In this document: in pieces, positions 8,261 to 16,586 of the stretch | Layout of the letters: every line of letters begins with the position of its first letter | Numbering within the stretch: the first letter of the stretch is position 1 | Assembly (NCBI RefSeq): GCF_000716785.1 | Contig: NZ_JNYY01000032.1 | Location: 48,624 to 112,623, forward strand | Origin: Amycolatopsis vancoresmycina | Lineage (GTDB): Bacteria; Actinomycetota; Actinomycetes; Mycobacteriales; Pseudonocardiaceae | Length of the DNA: 64,000 nucleotides | Direction: 5' to 3' | Made by a program: the position numbers and the translations under genes | The notes under the pieces: model-generated | Databases searched by the model: none | What the model was told of the DNA's origin: nothing | The model's input: only the letters and a program-made list of their open reading frames with translations

Positions 8261-8977
8261 ATGGCGAGGTCGTTGACCGACGAGGCGATCGACCGGATCC
8301 GGGAGTTCGTCCGGTCCGGCAGGTTCCCCGCGGGGTCCAGGCTGCCCCCCGAGCACGAGCTGGCCACCGAGCTGGGGATCTCGCGCAGCCCGACGCGGGA
8401 AGCGGTGAAGGCGCTGGCGCTCGCCCGCGTGCTCGAAGTCCGCCGGGGTGACGGCACGTACGTCACCAGCCTCGCGCCCAGCCTGCTGCTGGAGGGCCTG
8501 GGCAGCGCCGTGGCGCTCATGCAGGACGGCAGCGTGCTCGAACTGACCGAGGTGCGCCGGCTGCTGGAGCCCGCCGCCACCGGCCTGGCCGCCACCCGGA
8601 TCGGCGACGCCGAGCTCCGGGCCGTCGGCGAGCTGCTCGACGCCATGCACGAGGCGATCGAGGACGTCGAGCGGCTCACCGTGCTCGACGCCGCCTTCCA
8701 CCGCGCGGTCGTCAGCGCCGCCGGCAACGAGACCCTCACCGCGCTGCTGGACGGCATCTCGTCGCGGACCCTGCGCGCGCGGGTCTGGCGGGGCACCGTC
8801 GAGCGGGGCGCCACGCACGTGACGCTGTCGCAGCACAAAGCGATCTACGACGCGCTCGCCGACCGCGACCCGGCGGTGGCCACCGCCGCCGCGCTGATGC
8901 ACGTCGACACCTCCGAACGCTGGCTGCGGGCGCACCTGGCCGACCTGAAGGAGCTCGACGGCCGGCCAGGCGCCTGA
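8261..8977 (+). CDS. FadR/GntR-family regulator, probable L-fucose locus regulator
   Basis: This 238-residue protein has an N-terminal GntR winged helix (about 1-70, with LPPEHELATELGISRSPTREAVKAL and GDGTYV) and a C-terminal FCD ligand domain (about 85-225, with DAAFHRAVVSAAGN and LSQHKAIYDAL carrying likely metal-binding residues). FCD regulators respond to sugar acids and small organic acids. The ATG has GAGGAG five bases upstream. It converges on the 3' end of the fucose operon, and its promoter carries the element shared with the divergent fucose promoter at 18060, so it probably controls the locus and itself. Confidence 0.85.
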   Translation: MARSLTDEAIDRIREFVRSGRFPAGSRLPPEHELATELGISRSPTREAVKALALARVLEVRRGDGTYVTSLAPSLLLEGLGSAVALMQDGSVLELTEVRRLLEPAATGLAATRIGDAELRAVGELLDAMHEAIEDVERLTVLDAAFHRAVVSAAGNETLTALLDGISSRTLRARVWRGTVERGATHVTLSQHKAIYDALADRDPAVATAAALMHVDTSERWLRAHLADLKELDGRPGA

Positions 8978-8983
8978 CAGCCG

Positions 8984-11233
8984 TCAGACCACCGCGAGCA
9001 GCCAGCGGAGGTTGGGGCTCCCGTCGTCGGACCACACCTTGAGCGGGGACCCCGACGGCACGTTCCCGCCGCTGTCGAGGACCAGCCCAGTCACCCGGTT
9101 GGCGATGACGTGCACCCCGCCGCCGGTGTCGGTGACGGTCCACTGCTGGCTCGGCGCCCCGGTGTACGGCGACTGCACGGGGTTGCCGCCCGCCGCGGTG
9201 GCACCGGCGCCGTCGATCACGAACCCGTTGGTGCGGTTGGTGAGCTTGACGAACCCGTCACCGGCGTCTTCGATGCCGAACTGCAGGTTGGGGCTGTCGT
9301 CCGGGGTCCAGACCTTCAGCCGGCTGCCCGCCGCGACCGCGCCGCCGCCGTCCACCGCCAGTCCGCTGGTGACGTTGACGACCCGGAACCACCGGGCCGG
9401 GTCGAACGCCACGCGCAGCGAGACGATCGCGGACGGACGCACGTCCGGCGTGGCCGCGAGGAACCGGCTCGGCGTCCCGGTGAAGTCGTCGGCCGGGTAG
9501 CCGAGCACCTGGTAGCCGTCGCCGGGCCAGATCGCGGAAACCGGCTTCGCCAACGCGGCCTTCAGCTGGGCCGCGGTGTAGCCGCCGATCCCCAGTGCCG
9601 CGCTCGCGCCGCGGAAGCCGCGGCCGGCGAACACCTTCGCGCCGGACGCGGGGCCCACCGCCGGGATCCTGCCCGCGAACGTCAGCTTCAGCACGTAGGC
9701 GGGCGAGTCGTACGGCTTGGCCGGAAGGGTGACGTGCAGGGCGGTGGCGTCCTGGGTGTACTTCAGCGCACCGGGCGCGCCGAGCAGTTCGACGCGCTTC
9801 AGGCTGCCCAGGTCGATCCGCTTTGCGGACAGGGTGGTGAGGTCCGCGGTGGCCCCGGGCCAGGCCAGCACGGTCGCGTAGAGGACGCGGCTCGCCTTGT
9901 CGCGGGTGAACCGGAAGTCCTTGGCCGTGCCCACCTTCGGCGAGACGAACGAGCCGCCGCCCATCTTGGTCGGGCCCTCGCCGTAGACGTCCCAGACCCG
10001 CGTCGCGTAGATCGACTCGCCGACGCGCCCGAGGTAGGTGCCGAAGTCCGCGAGGACCGCGCGCTGCTCGGCCGGGATCGTGCCCGCCAGCGTCGGCGAG
10101 ATGTTGAGCAGCATGTTGCCGCCCTTGCTGACCCGGTCGATCAGCGCGTGGAGCATCTGCGTGCTCGAGTAGTAGCCGATGCCCTGGGTGTAGCTCCAGC
10201 TGCTGCTGGAGATCGCGTCGTCGGTGAGCCAGTACGGCGTGACGATGTCGGCCGGGCCGCCGCGTTCGTAGTCCGCGACCTCGCCGTGGGTCGTGAACCC
10301 GTGGTCGAAGTGCTTGAACGTCGCAACGACGTCCTTGCCCCAGTTTTCGGCCTGGTTGTAGTAGTAGGCCAGGAATTCGAGGCGCTGCTGCTCCCCCACC
10401 GCGCACGGGCCGCTGTTGAAGCAGTAGCCGGGCGAGTTCAGCGAGAAGTCCTGCCAGAGGATGTCGGGCTTCGCGCGGTCGATCACCTCCTTGAGCTTGG
10501 CCAGCCAGAGCGCGTCTTCCTCGGCGCGCGGCAACTGGCCGTACAGCTTGCGCAGGCTCGGGGTGCGCTGGGGCGGCGCGAAATCGTAGAAGCCGTTGTA
10601 GTTGAACGCGTGGTGCATCGCGACCAGCAGCTTCAGGCCCTGCCCGCGGATCGCGTCGGTGAACAGCTCCAGCAGGTCGAGGTGCGGGCCGCGCGCGACC
10701 GAGTTCCACTCGTTGACCTTGCTGTCCCACATCGAAAAGCCGTCGTGGTGCTCGGCGACCGGGCCGGCGAACTTCGCTCCGGACGCCTTGACCACCCGCG
10801 CCCACTCCTCCGGGTCGAACTGCCCGCCGCGGGAGACGAGCTTCGGGGCGAACTGGACCGGGTTCCCGGCGGCGTCGGTGCCGCCGTCGATGAACCGGTC
10901 GTAGCCCCATTCGCGGGGATCGCCGTAGGTCGCCTTGTGGTGCTTGTTCTCGCCGCTGTCCGGGACGTACATGTTCCGGCCGTACCACTCGCTGCCGAAC
11001 TCCGGGGTGGTGAACGCACCCCAATGCCAGTAGACGCCGAACTTGGCGTCCTGGAACCACTCCGGCGCGGGCGGGTGCGCGTCCACCGAAGGCCAGGTGG
11101 GTTCGTACCGCTCGCACGGCGCCGCGGCGGCCGCCGGGCCGGCCAGAGCCGGTGGCACCACCGCCGCGGCGAGCCCGGCTGCGGCAAGAGCGCCGAACCG
11201 GCGGCGCGACAACGGATTCTGGGCAGGGGGCAT
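8984..11233 (-). CDS. Secreted alpha-L-fucosidase (GH29) with ricin-type lectin domain
   Basis: This 749-residue protein starts with a Tat-type signal (SRRRFGALAAAG, cleavage near residue 35-38). The GH29 barrel follows with KFGVYWHWG, EHHDGFSMWDS (161 on) and the likely nucleophile D262 in ILWQDFS. The C-terminal ~140 residues are a ricin-B-like carbohydrate-binding domain with LAVDGGG, FVIDGAG and LVLDSGG repeats. It should release L-fucose from glycans outside the cell. The ATG at 11233 has GAGGAG upstream. It is the last gene of the fucose operon, 29 bases after the aldo/keto reductase, so uptake, catabolism and glycan cleavage are co-expressed. Confidence 0.9.
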   Translation of the reverse strand: MPPAQNPLSRRRFGALAAAGLAAAVVPPALAGPAAAAAPCERYEPTWPSVDAHPPAPEWFQDAKFGVYWHWGAFTTPEFGSEWYGRNMYVPDSGENKHHKATYGDPREWGYDRFIDGGTDAAGNPVQFAPKLVSRGGQFDPEEWARVVKASGAKFAGPVAEHHDGFSMWDSKVNEWNSVARGPHLDLLELFTDAIRGQGLKLLVAMHHAFNYNGFYDFAPPQRTPSLRKLYGQLPRAEEDALWLAKLKEVIDRAKPDILWQDFSLNSPGYCFNSGPCAVGEQQRLEFLAYYYNQAENWGKDVVATFKHFDHGFTTHGEVADYERGGPADIVTPYWLTDDAISSSSWSYTQGIGYYSSTQMLHALIDRVSKGGNMLLNISPTLAGTIPAEQRAVLADFGTYLGRVGESIYATRVWDVYGEGPTKMGGGSFVSPKVGTAKDFRFTRDKASRVLYATVLAWPGATADLTTLSAKRIDLGSLKRVELLGAPGALKYTQDATALHVTLPAKPYDSPAYVLKLTFAGRIPAVGPASGAKVFAGRGFRGASAALGIGGYTAAQLKAALAKPVSAIWPGDGYQVLGYPADDFTGTPSRFLAATPDVRPSAIVSLRVAFDPARWFRVVNVTSGLAVDGGGAVAAGSRLKVWTPDDSPNLQFGIEDAGDGFVKLTNRTNGFVIDGAGATAAGGNPVQSPYTGAPSQQWTVTDTGGGVHVIANRVTGLVLDSGGNVPSGSPLKVWSDDGSPNLRWLLAVV

Positions 11234-11262
11234 CGTTGCACTCCTCTGAGGGTGGCGGGGAG

Positions 11263-12111
11263 CTATCCGGAAACCAGGCGGTGCAGCAGATCCGGCGGCA
11301 CCTCGCGGCGGAAGGCCGCGAGGTTCGCCCGCAGCTGGGCGGCGCTCGTGACGCCGGCCAGCACGGAGGTGACGGCGGGATGGGCGGCCGCGAACGCCAG
11401 CGCGCACGCCGCCAGGTCGTAGCCCGCCTCCGCGGCGACGTCCCGCATGCGCCGGGCGCGGGCCAGCACCTCCGGCGCGGCCGGGGCGTAGTCGAACCAG
11501 GCGCCGGGCCGGGGATCGATGAGCAGGCCGGAGTTGAACACCCCGCCCAGCACCACGCCGACCCCGCGCTCGCCGCAGAGGTCGAGCAGGCGCTCGCCGC
11601 TGCGGTCGAGCAGCGTGTAGCGGCCGGCGAGCAGCACGACGTCGACGTCGAGCCGTTCGACGAACCGCGCGGGCATCTCCCACTGGTTCATCCCGACGCC
11701 GATCGCGGAAACCACGCCTTCGTCGCGCAGGCGGCACAGCTCCGGCCACGCCGCTGTCGCGGCTTCCTCTTCGTGGTCGTCGGGGTCGTGCAGGTAGACG
11801 AGGTCGACGCGGTCGAGGCCGAGGCGGCCGAGACTGCCCTCGATCCCCCGGCGCACAGCGTCCGCGGAGAAGTCGAAGAAGCAGCCGCCGCCGGCGAGCG
11901 TCCGGCCGACCTTCGTCGACACCGCGAACGGACCCGGGGGAAGGGCCCGGCCGAGCCGGCGCTCGGCCAGCCCGGACCCGTAGTAGGGCGCGGTGTCGAA
12001 GTACCGGACCCCGGCGGCGGCCGCCGCGGTGACGACCTCCGCGGCGGCCTCGTCGCCGACCTCGCCGAAGACGTTGCCCAGGCCCGCGGTGCCCAGGCCG
12101 AGGTCCGCCAT
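11263..12111 (-). CDS. Aldo/keto reductase, L-fucose dehydrogenase type
   Basis: This 282-residue protein begins LGLGTAGLGNVFGEV and has the AKR tetrad in FDTAPYYG (D39, Y44), STKVGR (K67) and LHDPDD. The N-terminal pattern is typical of the pyridoxal 4-dehydrogenase/D-threo-aldose 1-dehydrogenase subgroup, which includes L-fucose dehydrogenases that form L-fuconolactone. This fits the first step of the pathway encoded around it. Its ATG shares a base with the stop of the upstream permease gene (TGATG), so translation is coupled. The enzyme class is clear; the fucose specificity is inferred from subgroup and context. Confidence 0.85.
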   Translation of the reverse strand: MADLGLGTAGLGNVFGEVGDEAAAEVVTAAAAAGVRYFDTAPYYGSGLAERRLGRALPPGPFAVSTKVGRTLAGGGCFFDFSADAVRRGIEGSLGRLGLDRVDLVYLHDPDDHEEEAATAAWPELCRLRDEGVVSAIGVGMNQWEMPARFVERLDVDVVLLAGRYTLLDRSGERLLDLCGERGVGVVLGGVFNSGLLIDPRPGAWFDYAPAAPEVLARARRMRDVAAEAGYDLAACALAFAAAHPAVTSVLAGVTSAAQLRANLAAFRREVPPDLLHRLVSG

Positions 12112-13136
12112 CAGGTCTGCCGCTTGCCGCTGGTGATGCGGGACATCACCAGCGCGATGAGGATGATCGCGCCGTTGAGCGCGCCGATCCACTGCGCGGG
12201 CACGCCGGCCAGGGTGAGCACGTTCTGGATCATGTACAGCAGCAGGATCCCGGTGAACGCGCCGAAGAGCGTGCCCCGGCCGCCGTTGAGGCTCACCCCG
12301 CCGATCACGGCGGCGGCGAACACCGTGAAGATGTAGCCGTTGCCCTGCGCCGCGGCGACCGACGCGAGCCGCCCCGAGAGCAGCAGGCCGCCGAGCGCGG
12401 CCAGGACGCTGGCGCCGATCAGCACGATCCACACGATCCGGTCGGTCCGGATGCCCGCGGCCTTCGCCGCGTCCTCGTTGCCGCCGATGGCGTACAGGCT
12501 GCGGCCGAACCGCGTGTAGCCGAGCAGGACGATCCCGCCGGCGAACAGCAGCACGCAGATCCAGATCGACGCCGGGATCCCGGCCCACAGCGTAGTGCCG
12601 AGGTAGAGCATCGAATCGGACATGCCGAAGAACGTCTGGCCACCGGAGATGCCGGTGAGCAGGCCGCGCAGGACGATGAGCATGCCGAGGGTGACGACGA
12701 ACCCGCTCAGCCCGAACCGGACGATCAGCAGGGCGTTGAGCGCGCCGACGACGACCCCGACGAGGAGGACGACCGGGACCCCGGTCCAGGACGGCAGCAG
12801 CCCGAGGGAATGGCCGCCCTCGATCGTCAGCCAGGCCGCCACGCCGGGGGCGAGCCCGAACGTCGATTCCAGCGACAGGTCCATCTTGCCGACGACCAGG
12901 ACCATCGTCTGGGCGAGCACCAGCAGCGCGATCTCCGACATCGTCTGCAGGATGTTGATCACGTTGTCGTACTGGAGGAACACCGGGTTCACCAGCTGGC
13001 CGACGACGGCGATCGCGATGATCCCCGGCACGAGCGCGAAGTCGCGCAGGCGGGCCAGTGCGATCCGCCGGGGCGGCCGGGCGGTGCCGGGTGCGGTCCG
13101 CGGCGGGACGTCCACCGCGGCGGGGCTTTCAGGCAT
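12111..13136 (-). CDS. Sugar ABC transporter permease (RbsC type)
   Basis: This 341-residue protein has about eight to ten hydrophobic segments and the motifs of branched-chain/ribose-type permeases: TMVLVVGKMDLSLES, the loop GGNEDAAKAAGIRTDR that contacts the ATPase, and VIGGVSLNGGRG. It should form the membrane channel for the sugar captured by the lipoprotein at 14749-15816, most likely L-fucose. The ATG at 13136 overlaps the end of the ATPase gene by eight bases. Only one permease is present, as is usual for homodimeric RbsC systems. Confidence 0.9.
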   Translation of the reverse strand: MPESPAAVDVPPRTAPGTARPPRRIALARLRDFALVPGIIAIAVVGQLVNPVFLQYDNVINILQTMSEIALLVLAQTMVLVVGKMDLSLESTFGLAPGVAAWLTIEGGHSLGLLPSWTGVPVVLLVGVVVGALNALLIVRFGLSGFVVTLGMLIVLRGLLTGISGGQTFFGMSDSMLYLGTTLWAGIPASIWICVLLFAGGIVLLGYTRFGRSLYAIGGNEDAAKAAGIRTDRIVWIVLIGASVLAALGGLLLSGRLASVAAAQGNGYIFTVFAAAVIGGVSLNGGRGTLFGAFTGILLLYMIQNVLTLAGVPAQWIGALNGAIILIALVMSRITSGKRQT

Positions 13137-14628
13137 CGAGGTCGACTCCTTCCATGGCGGCCACGACCTCGCGGTCCTGCCAGCCGGCGGGGATTTCGGT
13201 GACGAGCCGGCCGTGCACCACGACCAGCAGCCGGTCGCACAGGCGCAGGTCGTCGAGTTCGTCCGAGGCGATCAGCACCGCGGTGCCCGCCGCGGCGGCC
13301 TCGGCGACCTTGCCCAGGAGGAACTCCTTGGACCGCACGTCGACGCCGGCGGTGGGGGTGATCAGCACGAGCAGGCGCGGGTCGCCCGCCAGTGCCCTGG
13401 CCATGACCACCTTCTGCTGGTTGCCGCCGGACAGCGCGGACACCGGCAGCTCCGGGCCCGGCGTCTTCACCGCCAGCCGGGTGATCATCGTCCCGGCGAG
13501 GCGGTCGCGCAGGCCGGAGCGGACGAAGATGCCCGGCCCGAGCCGGTCCATGACGCTCATCGTGGTGTTGTCCGCAATGGACATCTCGGGCACGAAACCC
13601 TGGTGGTGGCGGTCTTCCGGGACGAACCCGACGCCCGCGGCGAGCGCCGACGGGACGTCGCCGGGCCGGGGCCGCCGGTCCCCGACGACGACCGTGCCGG
13701 AGGTGGGTTTGCGCAGCCCGGCGAGGGCCTCGGCGAGCTCGGTCTTGCCGCTGCTGCCGGAGCCCGCCAGCCCGACGACCTCGCCCGGCGCGATGTCGAA
13801 GGAGACGTCCTCGAAGTGCGGGGCGAGGGTCAAGCCGTTCACGCGGAGCACGGGTTCGGCGCCGCGGCGGACCGAGGACGCCCGTTCCTTCACGGTGACG
13901 GCGTTCTCGCCGGTCATCGCGGCGACGAGGTCGGCCTTCGGCAGCTCGGCGACCGGGGCGGTGAGGACGTGCCGGGCGTCGCGGTACACCGTCACCGTGT
14001 CGCAGATTTCGTACACCTCCTGGAGGTGGTGGCTGATGAACAGGAAGGTGACGCCCTGGCGCTGCAGCTCGGCGACGTGCCCGAACAGCCGGGTGATGGC
14101 GGCCCCGTCGAGCTGCGCGGTCGGCTCGTCGAGGATGACGAACCGGGCGCCGAACGACAGGGCCCGGGCGATCTCGACGAACTGCCGCTGTTCGACGCTC
14201 AGCTCCCGGGCCGGCCGGTGCACGTCGACGGCCACCGACCAGCGCTCCAGGAGCTCGGCGGCCGAGCGGCGCAGCGCGGCCCAGCGGACGAACCCGCCGC
14301 GGGTCTCCTGCCGGTTGAGGAACAGGTTCTCCGCCACCGACAGGTCGGGGATGATCGTCGACCGCTGGTACACGCACGCCACCCGGGACCGCCAGCCGTC
14401 CCGGTCGGCCAGGGCCGGGACCGGTTCCCCGTTCAGCCGCACGGTGCCGGCGTCCGGCTCGGTGAGTCCGGTGAGGACGGACACCAGGGTCGACTTGCCG
14501 GCCCCGTTGCGCCCGACCAGGGCGTGCGTCTGTCCGGGGAGGACGGTCAGGTCGGCGTGGTCCAGCGCCACGGTGGCGCCGTAGCGCTTGACCACCCCGC
14601 GTGCCTCGACGACCGGCACGGTGCTCAT
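13129..14628 (-). CDS. Sugar ABC transporter ATP-binding protein (RbsA/MglA type)
   Basis: This 499-residue protein has two fused nucleotide-binding domains, as in RbsA and MglA. The first has GRNGAGKST, the signature LSVEQRQFVEIARAL and VILDEPTAQLD. The second has a variant Walker A, GSGSSGKTE, and LSGGNQQKVVMARAL, followed by ITPTAGVD instead of DEPT. The ATG at 14628 has AGAGGAAG upstream. A strong hairpin lies just before it at 14656-14732, between it and the binding-protein gene. It powers uptake by the neighbouring permease. Confidence 0.9.
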   Translation of the reverse strand: MSTVPVVEARGVVKRYGATVALDHADLTVLPGQTHALVGRNGAGKSTLVSVLTGLTEPDAGTVRLNGEPVPALADRDGWRSRVACVYQRSTIIPDLSVAENLFLNRQETRGGFVRWAALRRSAAELLERWSVAVDVHRPARELSVEQRQFVEIARALSFGARFVILDEPTAQLDGAAITRLFGHVAELQRQGVTFLFISHHLQEVYEICDTVTVYRDARHVLTAPVAELPKADLVAAMTGENAVTVKERASSVRRGAEPVLRVNGLTLAPHFEDVSFDIAPGEVVGLAGSGSSGKTELAEALAGLRKPTSGTVVVGDRRPRPGDVPSALAAGVGFVPEDRHHQGFVPEMSIADNTTMSVMDRLGPGIFVRSGLRDRLAGTMITRLAVKTPGPELPVSALSGGNQQKVVMARALAGDPRLLVLITPTAGVDVRSKEFLLGKVAEAAAAGTAVLIASDELDDLRLCDRLLVVVHGRLVTEIPAGWQDREVVAAMEGVDLDA

Positions 14629-14655
14629 GCTTCGCTTCCTCTCCGCGGGAGTGGG

Positions 14656-14732
14656 GGCTGCCGGCTGATGTCGCGAATGACTCATTCGGGACGTGGGAGG
14701 TCTCCAATGAGTCATTCGCGACCTCGGCAGCC
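14656..14732 (-). repeat. Long intergenic hairpin with a perfect 17-base inverted repeat
   Basis: GTCGCGAATGACTCATT (14670-14686) and AATGAGTCATTCGCGAC (14706-14722) are perfect inverted copies around a 19-base loop. Outer arms GGCTGCCG (14656-14663) and CGGCAGCC (14725-14732) extend the stem after a small internal loop. It lies in the 120-base gap between the binding-protein gene and the ATPase gene of one operon. It could protect the 3' end of the binding-protein message and reduce read-through into the transporter genes. The arm sequence looks like a dispersed repeat unit rather than an ordinary terminator; no T tract follows. Confidence 0.75.
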
Positions 14733-14748
14733 GGGGCTACCGGGCGCG

Positions 14749-15816
14749 TCAGCTCTTGCTGTTGCCCCAGAGGGACTGGTCGTCGACCTTGACGCTGTTC
14801 ACCGGCCCGAACGTGGCGCCGTCCGCGGTGACCAGCGGCGCGGCCAGCTGGTCCTCCATCAGGCCGTCGCGGACCTGGATGATGGTGCTGTCGTGGTCGG
14901 TCTTGCCCGCCGTGGGTGTCTTGCCGGCGATGGCGTCCTTGACGTACTGCAGGGCCCACTTGGCGAACAGGTCCGCGGGCTGGGACACCGTCGCGTCCAT
15001 CTCGCCCGACCGGATCTTGGCGAGTTCCTCGGGGATGCCGTCGTTGGACACGATGAACACGTGCTTCGGGTCGCTCGCCGGCACCGCCAGGCCGCGCTGC
15101 TTGAGCAGCTGCAGCGTGCCGGAGAGGGCGAAGCTGGACTGCATGTAGACGCCCTTGATGTCCGGGTTCGCGGTCAGCCGCGTCTGCAGCTTCTGGGCCG
15201 CGGTGTTGGCGTCCCAGTTGGTCGCCTCGCCGAAGACGGTGACACCCGGGAAGTTCTTCTTCATGCAGTCGTTGAAGGCTTCGGTGCGGTCGCGGCCGTT
15301 GATCGAGGCGAGGTCGCCCTGCAGCATGACGACCTTGCCCTTGCCGCCGAGCTTGGTGCCGAGGAACTGGCAGGCCTTCTCGCCGTAGGCCCGGTTGTCC
15401 GCGCGCACGACCATGTAGACGTTGCCCTGGTCGGGGCGGGTGTCGACGGACACGACCGGGATCTTCTTGGTCGCCAGCTGCTGCAGGGTCGGGATGATCG
15501 CCGCGGTGTCCTGCGGCGCCATCACCACGCCCTTGACGCCCTGGCTGATCATCGTCTGCACGTTGGCCGTCAGGTTGGCGACGTCGTTCTGCGAGTTGGT
15601 GGTCTTGAGGTCGAGGCCGAACTGGCCGGCGAACTGGGGCACGTACTTGATGTAGGCGTTCCAGAAGTCGGTGTCCGAGCGCGGGTAGTCGACGCCGACG
15701 ACGGTCTTGCCGCCCGAAGCGGCAGTGGAGCCGCCGCCGCTGCAGCCGGCCAAGGCGGCCGCAGTCAGGACGCCGGCGGTGACGACGGTCGCGGCGCGCA
15801 GGTGCTGGAACTTCAT
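14749..15816 (-). CDS. Sugar-binding lipoprotein of ABC transporter
   Basis: This 355-residue protein has a lipoprotein signal (lipobox LAGC near residue 25) and a type I periplasmic-binding fold of the ribose/galactose class. Visible are VGVDYPRSDTDFWNAY, TMISQGVKGVVMAPQD, PVVSVDTRPDQG and VFIVSNDGIPEE. It should capture the sugar, presumably L-fucose freed by the fucosidase, outside the membrane. The ATG at 15816 overlaps the SDR stop by four bases (ATGA) and has GAGGAGAGG upstream. A hairpin follows its stop, a common way to make more binding protein than transporter. Confidence 0.9.
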   Translation of the reverse strand: MKFQHLRAATVVTAGVLTAAALAGCSGGGSTAASGGKTVVGVDYPRSDTDFWNAYIKYVPQFAGQFGLDLKTTNSQNDVANLTANVQTMISQGVKGVVMAPQDTAAIIPTLQQLATKKIPVVSVDTRPDQGNVYMVVRADNRAYGEKACQFLGTKLGGKGKVVMLQGDLASINGRDRTEAFNDCMKKNFPGVTVFGEATNWDANTAAQKLQTRLTANPDIKGVYMQSSFALSGTLQLLKQRGLAVPASDPKHVFIVSNDGIPEELAKIRSGEMDATVSQPADLFAKWALQYVKDAIAGKTPTAGKTDHDSTIIQVRDGLMEDQLAAPLVTADGATFGPVNSVKVDDQSLWGNSKS

Positions 15817-16586
15817 GACCTCTCCTCGTTGACAGGTTTCGGGCGGAGACGGAGGCCGGACATCCCGCCGTCCACGGCGAGATCGGTGCCGGTGGTGGCG
15901 CCGGAGTCCGGGCCGGCCAGGTAGCAGATCGCCGCGGCGACCTCGTCGGCGGTGACGAGCCGGCCGGTGGGCTGGCGCGCGGCGAGCGCGGCCAGCTCGG
16001 CCGCGGGATCGTCGGCTTTCGAGAGCAGCCGGTCGATCCACGGCGTGTGCGCGGTGCCGGGGTTCACGCAGCAGACGCGGATGCCGTCGGCCAGGTGGTC
16101 GGCGGCCATCGCGCGGGTGAGCGCGAGGACCGCGCCCTTCGTGGCGCTGTAGAGAGCCCGCTGCGGCAGCCCGGCGGTGGCCGCGATCGAGCAGGTGTTC
16201 ACGATCGCCGCCGCGGCCGATTCCCGCAGGTGCGGCAGGGCGGCGCGGGTCACCCGGACCATGCCCACGACGTTGACGTCGAACACGCGGTGCCATTCGG
16301 CGTCGTCGTTGTCCTCGACGGTGCCTTGCGCGCCGATCCCGGCGTTGTTCACCAGGACGTCCAGGCCGCCGAGGTGCTCGGTCGCGGTGGCGATCGCGGC
16401 CCGCACCGAGCCGTCGTCCGAGACGTCGGCCCGCACGCCGGTCAGGGGGGCCTCGACCTGGTCGTTCAGGTCGAGGCAGACGACCCGAGCGCCGCGCGCG
16501 GACAACCTCAGCGCGGTGGCGAGGCCGATGCCGGACGCGCCACCCGTCACGACGGCCCGGACGCCGTCGAACTCCCCGCCGCTCAC
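15813..16586 (-). CDS. SDR oxidoreductase, probable 2-keto-3-deoxy-L-fuconate dehydrogenase
   Basis: This 257-residue protein is a classical short-chain dehydrogenase with TGGASGIG for NAD binding, NNAGIG, the catalytic serine in NTCSIAAT, YSATK, and VNPGTAHTPW after it. In the non-phosphorylative fucose pathway an SDR oxidises 2-keto-3-deoxy-L-fuconate to the 2,4-diketo acid, which a fumarylacetoacetase-family enzyme then cleaves. Both neighbours in that scheme are present here. GTG 16586 overlaps the fuconate dehydratase stop by four bases (GTGA). The fold is certain; the substrate is inferred from the cluster. Confidence 0.85.
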   Translation of the reverse strand: MSGGEFDGVRAVVTGGASGIGLATALRLSARGARVVCLDLNDQVEAPLTGVRADVSDDGSVRAAIATATEHLGGLDVLVNNAGIGAQGTVEDNDDAEWHRVFDVNVVGMVRVTRAALPHLRESAAAAIVNTCSIAATAGLPQRALYSATKGAVLALTRAMAADHLADGIRVCCVNPGTAHTPWIDRLLSKADDPAAELAALAARQPTGRLVTADEVAAAICYLAGPDSGATTGTDLAVDGGMSGLRLRPKPVNEERS

